DNA from: Polynucleobacter hirudinilacicola
GTDB taxonomy: Bacteria; Pseudomonadota; Gammaproteobacteria; Burkholderiales; Burkholderiaceae
Assembly (NCBI RefSeq): GCF_002192535.1
Contig: NZ_NAIA01000003.1
Coordinates: 589,954-653,953, forward strand
Direction: 5' to 3'
Length of the DNA: 64,000 bases
Shown: positions 55,405-64,000 of the stretch, one piece after another
Layout of the letters: the number at the start of each line of letters is the position of its first letter
How positions within the stretch are numbered: position 1 is the stretch's first letter
The notes under the pieces: model-generated
Seen by the model: only the letters and a program-made list of their open reading frames with translations
Told to the model about the DNA's origin: nothing
The model's database searches: none
Position numbers and translations under genes: made by a program

Positions 55405-56475
55405 ATGAAAATTGCAGTTCTACCGGGCGATGGTATCGGCCCGGAAATCGTCGCTCAAGCCGTTCGAGTATTAAATGCGCTCGGCCAAAAGTTTGATCTA
55501 GAGGAAGCTCCTGTTGGTGGAGCTGCTTATGATGTGGCCGGCCATCCATTGCCGCCAGCAACTTTAGAGTTGGCTAAAAAAGCTGACGCGATTTTGTTTG
55601 GTGCAGTAGGTGATTGGAAATATGATGCGCTTGCACGCGAACTGCGTCCAGAGCAAGCCATTTTAGGATTGCGCAAACACTTAGAGTTATTTGCGAACTT
55701 TAGACCGGCAATTTGCTATCCAGAGTTGACTGCTGCATCCAGTTTGAAACCAGAAATTATTGGCGGTTTAGATATTTTGATCGTACGTGAATTGAACGGC
55801 GATATCTATTTTGGCCAACCGCGCGGTATACGTACTTCTGAGTTGCCATTATTTAAGGGTGCGCGCGAAGGTTTTGACACCATGCATTACAGCGAGCCTG
55901 AAGTAGAGCGCATTGGCCACGTTGCTTTTGAAGCGGCTCGTAAACGTGGCAAGAAGATCTGTAGCGTTGACAAGGCTAACGTTTTAGAATCATCACAGCT
56001 CTGGCGTGAGGTGATGATCCGCATCTCTCAAGAGTATCCAGATGTTGAGCTGTCCCATATGTATGTCGATAACGCTGCGATGCAATTGGTTAAAGCGCCT
56101 AAAGCCTTTGATGTAGTGGTCACTGGCAATCTGTTTGGCGATATTTTGTCAGATGAGGCCGCAATGTTGACCGGCTCTATTGGCATGTTGCCTTCTGCGT
56201 CTCTTGATAAGAATAACAAGGGTCTGTATGAGCCAAGTCATGGTTCCGCACCCGATATTGCTGGTAAGGGTATTGCTAATCCCTTGGCCACTATTCTCTC
56301 GGCTGCAATGATGTTGCGTTATTCCTTAGGAATGCCTGCAGAAGCAGATCGAATTGAGAAAGCAGTACAAAAAGTCTTAGCACAAGGCTTACGAACTGCT
56401 GATATTTATACCGAAGGTACTCAAAAAGTATCTACAGTACAAATGGGTGATGCAGTAGTTGCAGCGCTTTCATAA
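55405..56475 (+). CDS. leuB: 3-isopropylmalate dehydrogenase
   Basis: This 356-residue enzyme has [52 protein letters not shown] and the metal-binding [20 protein letters not shown]. It oxidises and decarboxylates 3-isopropylmalate to the leucine precursor. It follows leuD by 21 bp. Confidence 0.97.
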   Translation: MKIAVLPGDGIGPEIVAQAVRVLNALGQKFDLEEAPVGGAAYDVAGHPLPPATLELAKKADAILFGAVGDWKYDALARELRPEQAILGLRKHLELFANFRPAICYPELTAASSLKPEIIGGLDILIVRELNGDIYFGQPRGIRTSELPLFKGAREGFDTMHYSEPEVERIGHVAFEAARKRGKKICSVDKANVLESSQLWREVMIRISQEYPDVELSHMYVDNAAMQLVKAPKAFDVVVTGNLFGDILSDEAAMLTGSIGMLPSASLDKNNKGLYEPSHGSAPDIAGKGIANPLATILSAAMMLRYSLGMPAEADRIEKAVQKVLAQGLRTADIYTEGTQKVSTVQMGDAVVAALS

Positions 56476-56510
56476 ATCGAAATTAATCATTTATTAGATA
56501 GTTAATCATC

Positions 56511-57668
56511 ATGGCAAATACAAATACACCATTGGTAGGTTTAGTTGGCTGGCGTGGCATGGTCGGTAGTGTTCTCATGGATAGAATGTTGGCCGAAAAA
56601 GATTTTGATTTAATCGAGCCAGTATTTTTTAGTACCAGTCAGGCAGGTGGTGAGGTTCCACTGATCAATGGCAAAAAAGTGAGTAAGAGCGAAACCGCTC
56701 TGAAAGATGCAAATGACATTCAGGCATTGTCACGCTGCGACATCATTCTGACTTGCCAAGGTGGCGACTACACCAATGACATCTTCCCTAAGCTGCGTGC
56801 TGCAGGCTGGAATGGCCATTGGATTGATGCTGCTAGTGCCTTGCGCATGAAAGATGACGCAGTATTGGTCTTGGATCCCGTGAATCGCCCAGTGATTGAT
56901 AAGGCTTTGGCAACTGGGGGCAAGAATTGGATTGGTGCTAACTGTACCGTCAGCCTAATGATGATGGCGATGGGCGGTTTGGTGAAGGCTGATATGGTGG
57001 AGTGGATTAGCGCCATGACTTACCAAGCAGCATCTGGGGCTGGTGCACAAAATATGCGCGAGTTGCTTTTGCAAATGGGCGCTTTGCGTGACAGCGTTGC
57101 TACTGAATTGGCAGATCCTTCATCCTGGATTTTGGATATTGATCGCAAGGTTACTGAAACACTGCGTTCGCCAGATTTTCCGAAGAAAAATTTCCGTAAC
57201 ACTGCATTGGCTGGTAGCTTAATTCCATGGATTGATGTGCCGGTTGAAAATGGTCAAACTAAAGAAGAGTGGAAGGGTGGCTCTGAGTTCAACAAGATTC
57301 TGGGTCGTCCGGCTTTTCGCACGCCAGGCAGTATTCCGATTGATGGTTTGTGTGTTCGTGTTGGTGCGATGCGCTGTCACTCACAAGGTCTCACTGTCAA
57401 GTTAAAGAAAGACATTCCGCTGAAAGAAATCGAAACTATTTTGGCTAACGATAACCAGTGGGTCAAAGTAGTTCCTAATGATCGTGAGACTACTGAGCGT
57501 GATTTATCCCCAGCAGCAGTCAGTGGCACTCTGACTGTTCCAATTGGTCGCCTGCATAAGATGGCGATGGGGCCGGAGTATTTGGCTGCCTTTACTGTGG
57601 GCGATCAGCTCTTGTGGGGTGCTGCAGAGCCATTGCGCCGCATGCTCAGAATTTTGCTCGAAAGATAA
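56511..57668 (+). CDS. asd: Aspartate-semialdehyde dehydrogenase
   Basis: This 385-residue protein carries the NADP motif [17 protein letters not shown], the catalytic Cys in [15 protein letters not shown], and [12 protein letters not shown] with the active-site His. It makes aspartate semialdehyde for lysine, threonine, methionine and cell-wall DAP. Its stop shares one base with the fimV-like start. Confidence 0.97.
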   Translation: MANTNTPLVGLVGWRGMVGSVLMDRMLAEKDFDLIEPVFFSTSQAGGEVPLINGKKVSKSETALKDANDIQALSRCDIILTCQGGDYTNDIFPKLRAAGWNGHWIDAASALRMKDDAVLVLDPVNRPVIDKALATGGKNWIGANCTVSLMMMAMGGLVKADMVEWISAMTYQAASGAGAQNMRELLLQMGALRDSVATELADPSSWILDIDRKVTETLRSPDFPKKNFRNTALAGSLIPWIDVPVENGQTKEEWKGGSEFNKILGRPAFRTPGSIPIDGLCVRVGAMRCHSQGLTVKLKKDIPLKEIETILANDNQWVKVVPNDRETTERDLSPAAVSGTLTVPIGRLHKMAMGPEYLAAFTVGDQLLWGAAEPLRRMLRILLER

Positions 57669-59050
57669 TGTTTAGAAATTACCAGCGCAGCTTGGTAAAA
57701 GCACTTTGCTTTGTTTGGCTGAGCTGGTCTTGCGCAGCCTGGGCAATCACTTTAGGTTCGCCTCAGTTGCAGTCTAAACCTGGGGAGCCTCTCCGGGTTG
57801 AGATTCCGATTAGGGCTAGTGCAGATGAGCAGATCGCCTTATCAAGTCTCAAGGCAAGCACTTTGCCCAAGACTTCGTATGAGCGCCTTGGAATCTCTCC
57901 CAAAGTTTTAGATCTCAACACACAAGTTTCGGTTTACCGTAATCGTCAAGAGCAACTGATGGTTTTGGTAGAGACAGTAAATGCTGTGCCAGTATCAGAA
58001 GATCCATTTGTAGATGTATTAGTAAATCTCAATTGGTCTAGCGGTAGTATCACCAAAACATTCACTCTGCTCTTAGGCGATGTTCAAAAGGTTCTTGTAA
58101 AGCCTGGCCAAACTCTCTCAGAGATAGCAGCGATGATGGCGCCTCAGTTAGATGGCGCTACCCTAGATCAAACTATGTTAGCTTTGTACAAGGCTAACCC
58201 AGATGCTTTTGCAAGCGGCAGCATTAACCGTTTAGCAGCTGGTGCCGAGTTAAACAAGCCAAGCCAAGCTCTGCTGCGCTCAATTAGTCCAGCAGAGGCT
58301 AATCAATTTGTAGCAGAGGCCAATGCCGATTGGCAGGCGAGCCAGAGCGCTGGTGGATCGCAAGATCAATCCAAGTCTAGCAATGCTAAGACTACAGAAA
58401 CCTCTCTTAGAGACCGTCTAAAAATTGGCTCTAGTGCTGATGGTAATGACCAAGAGCGCCGCTATACAGAAGAGCTGGTTGCTCAAGAGAAGCAATTGGA
58501 ACAAGCTAAAGCTCGTGTAGCAGAACTAGAAAAGAATGTTGCAGATCTGCAGCGACTCCTAGGGAAGTCAAAAGAGAAAAAATCAGTTGAGGATAATTTT
58601 GGCTTGGGTGGACTTGCACCGGCTATTGTGGGGCTGACTTTAATCGTATTAACTGGGTTATTGCTATGGGGCTTCGCTCGTAATGCTCGCCGTTCTGAGC
58701 TCACCAATTTTCAGGATCCAGAAGCTTCAACTAGTCACGCACCTCAAAAAGCAAGTCCAAGCAATTTCGAAATGCCTGAGCGTGCCAAAGCGCTATTTGC
58801 TGGTATTGATTTAGATCTTTCTAAGCCGCCAGCAGACGTACCCAAAGTACCGCCTGCGCCAATTCCGAATCCTTTGGCAGATACGCTGCGTGTCAAATTA
58901 AATCTGGCTCGCGCTTACATCACCATCGAAGATTTTGCTTCTGCCAGGAACTCTTTGGAAGAAGTATTACGAGTGAGTAATTCAGTAGACCCGACTATTA
59001 CGATCGAGGCTCAGGGGTTATTGGCTGAGATCTTGCATCGCAATGCCTAG
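57668..59050 (+). CDS. fimV: FimV/HubP-like protein
   Basis: This 460-residue protein has a signal peptide (about 1-26), a FimV N-terminal beta domain (ITLGSPQLQSKPGEPLRVEI), a LysM-like peptidoglycan-binding region (VLVKPGQTLSEIAAMM), a coiled coil (about 255-300), one membrane segment (LAPAIVGLTLIVLTGLLLWG) and a C-terminal TPR-like domain (VKLNLARAYITIEDFASARN). FimV/HubP proteins organise pole-located systems such as type IV pili. It is short for the family. The order asd-fimV-truA-trpF is conserved in many proteobacteria. Confidence 0.85.
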   Translation: MFRNYQRSLVKALCFVWLSWSCAAWAITLGSPQLQSKPGEPLRVEIPIRASADEQIALSSLKASTLPKTSYERLGISPKVLDLNTQVSVYRNRQEQLMVLVETVNAVPVSEDPFVDVLVNLNWSSGSITKTFTLLLGDVQKVLVKPGQTLSEIAAMMAPQLDGATLDQTMLALYKANPDAFASGSINRLAAGAELNKPSQALLRSISPAEANQFVAEANADWQASQSAGGSQDQSKSSNAKTTETSLRDRLKIGSSADGNDQERRYTEELVAQEKQLEQAKARVAELEKNVADLQRLLGKSKEKKSVEDNFGLGGLAPAIVGLTLIVLTGLLLWGFARNARRSELTNFQDPEASTSHAPQKASPSNFEMPERAKALFAGIDLDLSKPPADVPKVPPAPIPNPLADTLRVKLNLARAYITIEDFASARNSLEEVLRVSNSVDPTITIEAQGLLAEILHRNA

Positions 59051-59068
59051 GGCGATGAGGGTCCCGTG

Positions 59069-59896
59069 ATGCGTATAGCCCTTGGCTTGCAATATGATGG
59101 CAGCCCATACTCTGGTTGGCAAACACAGGTAAATCAACATTCGGTGCAAGATGAGCTGGAGAGTGCAATTTCAGCCTTTATTGGCGATGCCTGCAAAGAT
59201 TCTCCAATTAAAACGATTACTGCTGGCAGAACCGATGCTGGTGTTCATGCTTTAGGGCAGGTTATTCATTTTGATACCCATATTGAGCGAGAAGATTTCT
59301 CATGGGTGAGGGGAGTGAATTCATTTTTACCGTCCTCGATTGTCGTGAATTGGGCTAAACAAGTTCCAGAAGAATTTAGTGCGCGTTTCTCCGCATTTGA
59401 ACGCACTTATATTTATGCGCTACATGCAGGGCCTTGTCGATCACCGATGGTCCATAGCCGCGCGGGTTATCTCTTGCTGCCACCAAATAAGTACTTAGAC
59501 ATTGAGGGTATGAAAAAATCAGCCCAGTGTTTGATTGGCGAACAAGACTTTAGCTCCTTTAGATCATCCGAATGTCAGAGCAAGACACCTGTAAAGACCA
59601 TGTACTCAGTTGAAATTATTTCCCAAGAGCCATGGGTGTATTTCAAAATTCGCGGTAATGCTTTCTTGCACCATATGGTGCGTAATTTAGTGGGATGTTT
59701 TCTACAAATCGGGCAGGGTCGGCAAAAACCAGAATGGATGGCAGAAGTTTTAGCGGCTAAAGATCGCAAAGTTGCGGCGCCCACATTTATGCCTGATGGT
59801 CTGTATTTGGCCAAAATTACTTACCCAGAAGAATTTGGTATTCCAGCTCCCTGGCTAGAAAACTCCTGGTTGCCCTCCCAAATCACAAAGCCCTAA
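59069..59896 (+). CDS. truA: tRNA pseudouridine synthase A (38-40)
   Basis: This 275-residue protein has the TruA motif [20 protein letters not shown] with the catalytic Asp, [10 protein letters not shown], and [19 protein letters not shown]. It forms pseudouridine at positions 38-40 in the anticodon stem of tRNAs. The ATG at 59069 is preferred over the adjoining GTG codon. Confidence 0.96.
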   Translation: MRIALGLQYDGSPYSGWQTQVNQHSVQDELESAISAFIGDACKDSPIKTITAGRTDAGVHALGQVIHFDTHIEREDFSWVRGVNSFLPSSIVVNWAKQVPEEFSARFSAFERTYIYALHAGPCRSPMVHSRAGYLLLPPNKYLDIEGMKKSAQCLIGEQDFSSFRSSECQSKTPVKTMYSVEIISQEPWVYFKIRGNAFLHHMVRNLVGCFLQIGQGRQKPEWMAEVLAAKDRKVAAPTFMPDGLYLAKITYPEEFGIPAPWLENSWLPSQITKP

Positions 59897-59913
59897 GGCC
59901 TTATCATTCATTT

Positions 59914-60591
59914 ATGGGCTTATTGACATACTCAGCTGGGCGAACCAGAGTCAAAATCTGCGGTTTAAAGACCTCAGCAGATATTGATGCGGCCGTTGCT
60001 GCAGGGGTCGATGCGGTCGGATTCGTTTTTTATCCCCCCAGTGTGCGTGCGGTTACCCCAAATGTGGCTGCACAGCTTATTTCTAGGCTTCCAGCAGGGG
60101 TAGACGCGGTGGGACTGGTCGTAAACGCTACGGATGAGGAGTTTGCCGCAATTAAGGCAGCTGCCCCAATCACTTTATGGCAGTTTCATGGAGATGAGAC
60201 TCCAGAACGCTGTTTGGAGCTAGCAGATGGCCAACCTTGGATGAAAGCCGCCCGAGTGGGGCAGGACTTCGCATTTAGTGATTTTTCCCTACAATATAGG
60301 CAAGCAAACGCTTTTCTGCTGGATGCCCTCGTCGAGGGTTATGGTGGCGGAGGCGTTCCTTTTGATTGGCAAGGAATTCCACAGACATGGGTAAGCGAAA
60401 ACGCGCCTCGGGTCGTTTTGAGTGGTGGATTGAACACGCACAACGTGGGCGAGGCGATAGCTCGTCTGCATCCTTGCGCGGTTGACGTCTCTAGTGGCGT
60501 TGAGAGCAGCAGGGGTGTCAAGGATCCTGCGCTCATGGCTCAATTTGTTAAAGCAGTGCGCGCAGCAGATGAGAAATCATCATCCCAATAA
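59914..60591 (+). CDS. trpF: Phosphoribosylanthranilate isomerase
   Basis: This 225-residue TIM barrel has RVKICGLKTSADIDAAVAAG with the catalytic Cys, VGFVFYPPSVRAV and VVLSGGLNTHNVGEAI, ending with a phosphate-binding AVDVSSGVESSRGVKD. It performs the third step from chorismate to tryptophan. Its start is 17 bp after truA. Confidence 0.96.
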   Translation: MGLLTYSAGRTRVKICGLKTSADIDAAVAAGVDAVGFVFYPPSVRAVTPNVAAQLISRLPAGVDAVGLVVNATDEEFAAIKAAAPITLWQFHGDETPERCLELADGQPWMKAARVGQDFAFSDFSLQYRQANAFLLDALVEGYGGGGVPFDWQGIPQTWVSENAPRVVLSGGLNTHNVGEAIARLHPCAVDVSSGVESSRGVKDPALMAQFVKAVRAADEKSSSQ

Positions 60592-60621
60592 TTTGCTGTA
60601 GATAAATCAAAAGAGGTAGCT

Positions 60622-61815
60622 ATGTACGACAAGCCAGATGCACGAGGACACTTCGGTCCTTATGGCGGTGTGTTTGTTTCTGAGACATTGATGTTTGCAT
60701 TAGATGAGCTCAAAGAGGCTTATGCAAAGTATCAAAACGATCCGGAATTTATTGAAGAGTTTCATTACGAACTCAAACACTTTGTCGGTAGACCATCCCC
60801 GGTTTATCACGCCAAGCGTTGGAGCGAAATGCTGGGTGGCGCACAGATTTACCTCAAGCGTGAAGATTTAAACCACACTGGCGCGCACAAGATTAATAAC
60901 GTGATTGGCCAAGCCATGTTGGCTAAGCGCATGGGCAAGCCACGCATCATTGCTGAGACGGGAGCGGGTCAGCACGGCGTTGCTACAGCAACTATTTGTG
61001 CCCGCTTTGGTCTAGACTGCACGGTTTATCAAGGCTCTGTAGACGTAGCCCGTCAAGCACAAAACGTCTTTCGGATGAAATTGCTCGGTGCCAAAGTGGT
61101 TCCTGTGGAGTCAGGCACTAAGACATTAAAAGATGCGCTCAATGAAGCGATGCGCGATTGGGTTACCAATGTAGAAAATACTTTTTACATTATTGGCACT
61201 GTGGCTGGACCACATCCTTACCCAATGATGGTGCGTGATTTTCAGAGCGTGATCGGTGAAGAGTGCAAAGTACAAATGCCAGAGATGACTGGACGACAGC
61301 CTGATTATGTTTTAGCTTGTGTTGGCGGTGGCTCAAACGCGATGGGTATTTTCTATCCGTATATTGATTTCCCTGAAGTGAAACTCGTTGGTGTTGAGGC
61401 AGCAGGTCATGGACTTGGTAGCGGCTTACATTCAGCTGCACTCTGTGTTGGTAAGCCAGGCGTATTGCATGGTAATCGCACTTACTTATTGCAAGATGAA
61501 AATGGTCAGATTTCAGAAACCCACTCTGTATCAGCTGGTATGGACTATCCAGGTGTTGGCCCTGAGCATGCTTGGTTAAAAGACTCTGGTCGTGCTGACT
61601 ACGTGGCTATTACGGATGAGGAAGCCTTAAAGGCATTCCATGATTGCTGCCAAATTGAAGGCATCATTCCTGCGCTGGAGTCTTCACACGCGATTGCTTA
61701 TGCTTGCAAACTAGCAAAGACCTTGCCAAAAGATAAAACCATACTAGTTAATCTGTCAGGTCGTGGCGATAAGGATATGCATACTGTTGCCCAAGCAACC
61801 GGTTCTGAAGGTTAA
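60622..61815 (+). CDS. trpB: Tryptophan synthase beta subunit
   Basis: This 397-residue protein has the PLP-Lys in [39 protein letters not shown], and [14 protein letters not shown] for the PLP phosphate. It joins indole and serine to make tryptophan. AGAGG precedes the ATG. Confidence 0.98.
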   Translation: MYDKPDARGHFGPYGGVFVSETLMFALDELKEAYAKYQNDPEFIEEFHYELKHFVGRPSPVYHAKRWSEMLGGAQIYLKREDLNHTGAHKINNVIGQAMLAKRMGKPRIIAETGAGQHGVATATICARFGLDCTVYQGSVDVARQAQNVFRMKLLGAKVVPVESGTKTLKDALNEAMRDWVTNVENTFYIIGTVAGPHPYPMMVRDFQSVIGEECKVQMPEMTGRQPDYVLACVGGGSNAMGIFYPYIDFPEVKLVGVEAAGHGLGSGLHSAALCVGKPGVLHGNRTYLLQDENGQISETHSVSAGMDYPGVGPEHAWLKDSGRADYVAITDEEALKAFHDCCQIEGIIPALESSHAIAYACKLAKTLPKDKTILVNLSGRGDKDMHTVAQATGSEG

Positions 61816-61823
61816 GAAAAACG

Positions 61824-62621
61824 ATGTCAAAAATTACAGCGCTCTTTAAAGAGTTAAAAGCATCGGGCAAAAAAGGATTAATTCCTTTTATTACTGCGGG
61901 CGATCCAGACCCAAAGCAGACAGTTGAGTTAATGCATGCATTAGTACGCGGCGGCTCAAGTGTGATTGAGTTAGGCGTGCCTTTCTCAGATCCAATGGCT
62001 GATGGTCCAGTAATTCAGAGATCATCAGAGCGCGCATTAACGCACGGCGTGACATTGCATGGTTGCTTAGAGATGGTTAAAGAGTTTCGCAAGAAAGATG
62101 CCAACACACCAGTTGTCTTAATGGGCTATGCAAATCCTGTCGAGCAAATGGGAGCAGAGCGTTTTGCAACCGAAGCAAAAGCTGCTGGTGTTGATGGCGT
62201 GCTGATAGTAGATTACCCGCCTGAAGAGTGTGTTGATTTTGCTGCATGTATGCGCGTTGCAGGCATTGATCCTATTTTCTTATTGGCGCCAACCTCATCA
62301 CATGAGCGTATTCAAGAGGCTGCCAAAATTGCTTCAGGTTATATTTATTACGTTTCTATGCGGGGAGTTACAGGTGCATCTCACCTCAATACGCAAGATG
62401 TGGCCAGCATTATTCCTAAGATCCGCGAGGAGACCGATATTCCAATCGCGGTTGGCTTTGGGATTAGCGATGCTGCTAGTGCTAAGGCAGTATCCCAAAG
62501 CGCTGATGCTGTGGTGATTGGCAGCCGTATTATTCGCCTTTTGGAGGATGCACCCCCTGGGCAGGCAGTACAATCATTGGAAACCTTCATTCGTGAAATT
62601 CGCGACGCATTGGATAGTTAA
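61824..62621 (+). CDS. trpA: Tryptophan synthase alpha subunit
   Basis: This 265-residue TIM barrel has [40 protein letters not shown] with the catalytic Glu, [13 protein letters not shown] with the catalytic Asp, and [12 protein letters not shown]. It splits indole-3-glycerol phosphate and channels indole to TrpB. The gene starts 8 bp after trpB. Confidence 0.98.
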   Translation: MSKITALFKELKASGKKGLIPFITAGDPDPKQTVELMHALVRGGSSVIELGVPFSDPMADGPVIQRSSERALTHGVTLHGCLEMVKEFRKKDANTPVVLMGYANPVEQMGAERFATEAKAAGVDGVLIVDYPPEECVDFAACMRVAGIDPIFLLAPTSSHERIQEAAKIASGYIYYVSMRGVTGASHLNTQDVASIIPKIREETDIPIAVGFGISDAASAKAVSQSADAVVIGSRIIRLLEDAPPGQAVQSLETFIREIRDALDS

Positions 62622-62626
62622 AACTA

Positions 62627-63514
62627 ATGAGCTGGATAGATAAATTACTCCCACCCCAAATTCAACATACTGATCCTGCAAATCGCAAATCAGTGCCTGA
62701 AGGGCTGTGGGTTAAGTGCCCGAGCTGTGAAACGGTTCTCTACAGCACAGATATCGAAGCGAACCTTTCGGTATGTCCAAAATGCAGTCATCACATGCGT
62801 ATTGGAGCGCGTCAGCGTTTAGATAACTTGCTCGATTCAAAAGGCCGTTATGAAATCGGCGCAGATATCTATCCAACTGATCCACTGAAATTTAAAGATT
62901 CCAAAAAATATCCAGACCGTATCAAAGAAGCAAACGATGCCTCTGGTGAATCAGAAGCTTTAATTGTGATGGGCGGAAAGATTGAAGCTATTCCAGTAGT
63001 AGTTGCTTGCTTTGAATTCCAGTACATGGGCGGTTCGATGGGTTCTGTAGTAGGGGAGCGCTTTGCCCGTGGAGCTCAAGAAGCGATTGATAAGAAATGC
63101 GCCTTCATCTGTGTCACTGCTACCGGTGGTGCGCGTATGCAAGAGAGTTTGTTATCTTTATTTCAGATGGCAAAGACCAACTCAATGTTGACCCTGCTGT
63201 CTAAAAAAGGCTTGCCCTATATCAGCGTATTAACTGATCCGACTATGGGCGGTATCTCTGCTAGTTTCGCCTTCATGGGCGATGTGGTGATGGCTGAACC
63301 AAAAGCCTTGATTGGTTTTGCTGGTCCACGCGTCATTGAACAAACGGTTCGTGAAAAATTACCAGAAGGATTTCAGCGTTCTGAGTTCTTAATGCAAAAG
63401 GGTGGTATCGACATGATTGTTGACCGTCGCCAAATGCGTGGTGAGATTGCGCGATTATTGGCGCTCTTGCAAAAACTTCCAGAGCCTGCGATTGCGGGTA
63501 GCGCAGCCGTTTAA
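62627..63514 (+). CDS. accD: Acetyl-CoA carboxylase carboxyltransferase subunit beta
   Basis: This 295-residue protein has an N-terminal zinc ribbon ([27 protein letters not shown]) and the carboxyltransferase core with [40 protein letters not shown] and [12 protein letters not shown]. With AccA it makes malonyl-CoA for fatty acid synthesis. The trpA-accD-folC order is widespread. Confidence 0.97.
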   Translation: MSWIDKLLPPQIQHTDPANRKSVPEGLWVKCPSCETVLYSTDIEANLSVCPKCSHHMRIGARQRLDNLLDSKGRYEIGADIYPTDPLKFKDSKKYPDRIKEANDASGESEALIVMGGKIEAIPVVVACFEFQYMGGSMGSVVGERFARGAQEAIDKKCAFICVTATGGARMQESLLSLFQMAKTNSMLTLLSKKGLPYISVLTDPTMGGISASFAFMGDVVMAEPKALIGFAGPRVIEQTVREKLPEGFQRSEFLMQKGGIDMIVDRRQMRGEIARLLALLQKLPEPAIAGSAAV

Positions 63515-63518
63515 GCGC

Positions 63519-64000
63519 TTGAGCACAGCACATCAATCTCCGATTCTTTTTTCTAGCCTAGAGGCTTGGCTTAGTCACCTCGAAACAGCCCACCCGGTTG
63601 GTATCGATATGGGGCTTGAGCGTATTAATCGGGTTAAAGCCGCATTAGGTCTTCAGTTTGATTGCCCAGTAATTACCGTTGCTGGGACTAATGGCAAGGG
63701 CTCCACTTGCGCCTATCTCGAGAGTATTTTGTTAGCTTCTGGCTACCGAGTTGGCTGTCACACTTCACCACATTTACTAAAATTTAACGAGCGTGCTCGT
63801 GTAAATGGACAAGAGGTTAGTGATAACCTTTTGTTGGAGCATTTCACCGCTGTTGAAAATGCGCGCGTGAGTTTGGTGGATGCCCCAACGCTAACGTATT
63901 TTGAGTTCACCACTTTAGCCATCATGCATCTGTTCTCTAAAGCTAATTTAGATGCAGTAGTGCTAGAAGTTGGTATGGGTGGTCGCTTGGATGCTGTCAA
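63519..64000 (+). CDS. folC: Folylpolyglutamate/dihydrofolate synthase (3' cut by window)
   Basis: The frame runs open to the window end. It shows FolC motifs: GLERINRVKAALGLQFDCPV, ITVAGTNGKGSTCAYLESIL (the ATP loop), HTSPHLLKFNERARVNGQEV, and FEFTTLAIMHLFS with AVVLEVGMGGRLDA. The enzyme adds Glu to dihydropteroate and to folates. No ATG fits before the conserved region; a TTG at 63519, or another TTG at 63492 inside accD, are candidates, neither with a clear ribosome site. The 3' end lies beyond the window. Confidence 0.93.
   Translation, partial: MSTAHQSPILFSSLEAWLSHLETAHPVGIDMGLERINRVKAALGLQFDCPVITVAGTNGKGSTCAYLESILLASGYRVGCHTSPHLLKFNERARVNGQEVSDNLLLEHFTAVENARVSLVDAPTLTYFEFTTLAIMHLFSKANLDAVVLEVGMGGRLDAV

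Noticed and set aside
1..64000. Search for tRNA, rRNA, CRISPR arrays, insertion sequences and prophage or defence genes
   Set aside because: No cloverleaf, repeat-spacer array, transposase or integrase reading frame was recognised by eye. A small non-coding RNA could still be missed without a covariance-model search.

Overview
The window reads as a chromosomal segment of a betaproteobacterium of the order Burkholderiales. The closest fit is the freshwater genus Polynucleobacter, inferred from protein families, moderate-to-low GC and gene order; no rRNA is present to confirm this. It is almost fully coding, with gaps rarely above 200 bp. I see no tRNA, rRNA, CRISPR array, insertion sequence, integrase or phage gene. 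The first gene (hrpA 3' end) and the last (folC 5' end) are cut by the window edges.

Layout. 1-5456 (+): hrpA tail, a secreted beta-propeller protein, a secreted NodB-type deacetylase, a membrane fatty acid hydroxylase, an EI24/CysZ-like membrane protein and a short CinA protein. 5457-11149 (+): nitrogen block glnA-ntrB-ntrC, then xth and a GST-like gene. A paired set of NtrC-type sites precedes glnA, and a strong terminator follows it inside the start of ntrB. 11337-16463 (+): accessory cluster of two tandem exported sulfatases, an outer-membrane channel-like protein and a membrane-anchored formylglycine-generating-type enzyme. 22682-16467 (-): sensor kinase, FixJ-type regulator, folD and prlC. 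22886-28988 (+): pyruvate dehydrogenase aceE-aceF-lpdA, then a convergent phasin gene. 29793-31792 (+): EamA permease and a D,D-endopeptidase.

43580-31793 (-): a long run of housekeeping genes: aminotransferase, GST, 3-hydroxyacyl-CoA dehydrogenase, DUF3429, rarA, DsbA-fold isomerase, cyclophilin, a pabB-pabC fusion, NUDIX, aat, ate/bpt, pyrD and an IclR regulator. 43640-45627 (+): yaaA and a DUF2863-like gene. 47068-45691 (-): mdh and a small exported MliC-like protein. 47218-53064 (+): GntR regulator, sdhCDAB, sdhE, gltA. 53082-64000 (+): leuC, an entericidin-like lipoprotein, leuD, leuB, asd, a fimV-like gene, truA, trpF, trpB, trpA, accD and folC.

Together the genes cover nitrogen assimilation, pyruvate entry into the TCA cycle with part of that cycle (gltA, sdh, mdh), leucine and tryptophan synthesis, folate and fatty acid precursors, and N-end rule tagging. 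The strongest anomaly is NtrC: its receiver and DNA-binding domains look intact, but its AAA+ core has lost several residues needed for sigma-54 activation (GAFPGA instead of GAFTGA, Walker B Asp to Gly, arginine-finger Arg to Ser, switch Asn to Ser). Other points of note are the terminator inside ntrB, the sulfatase cluster with a membrane-anchored maturase, and palindromes upstream of aceE and between mdh and gntR.
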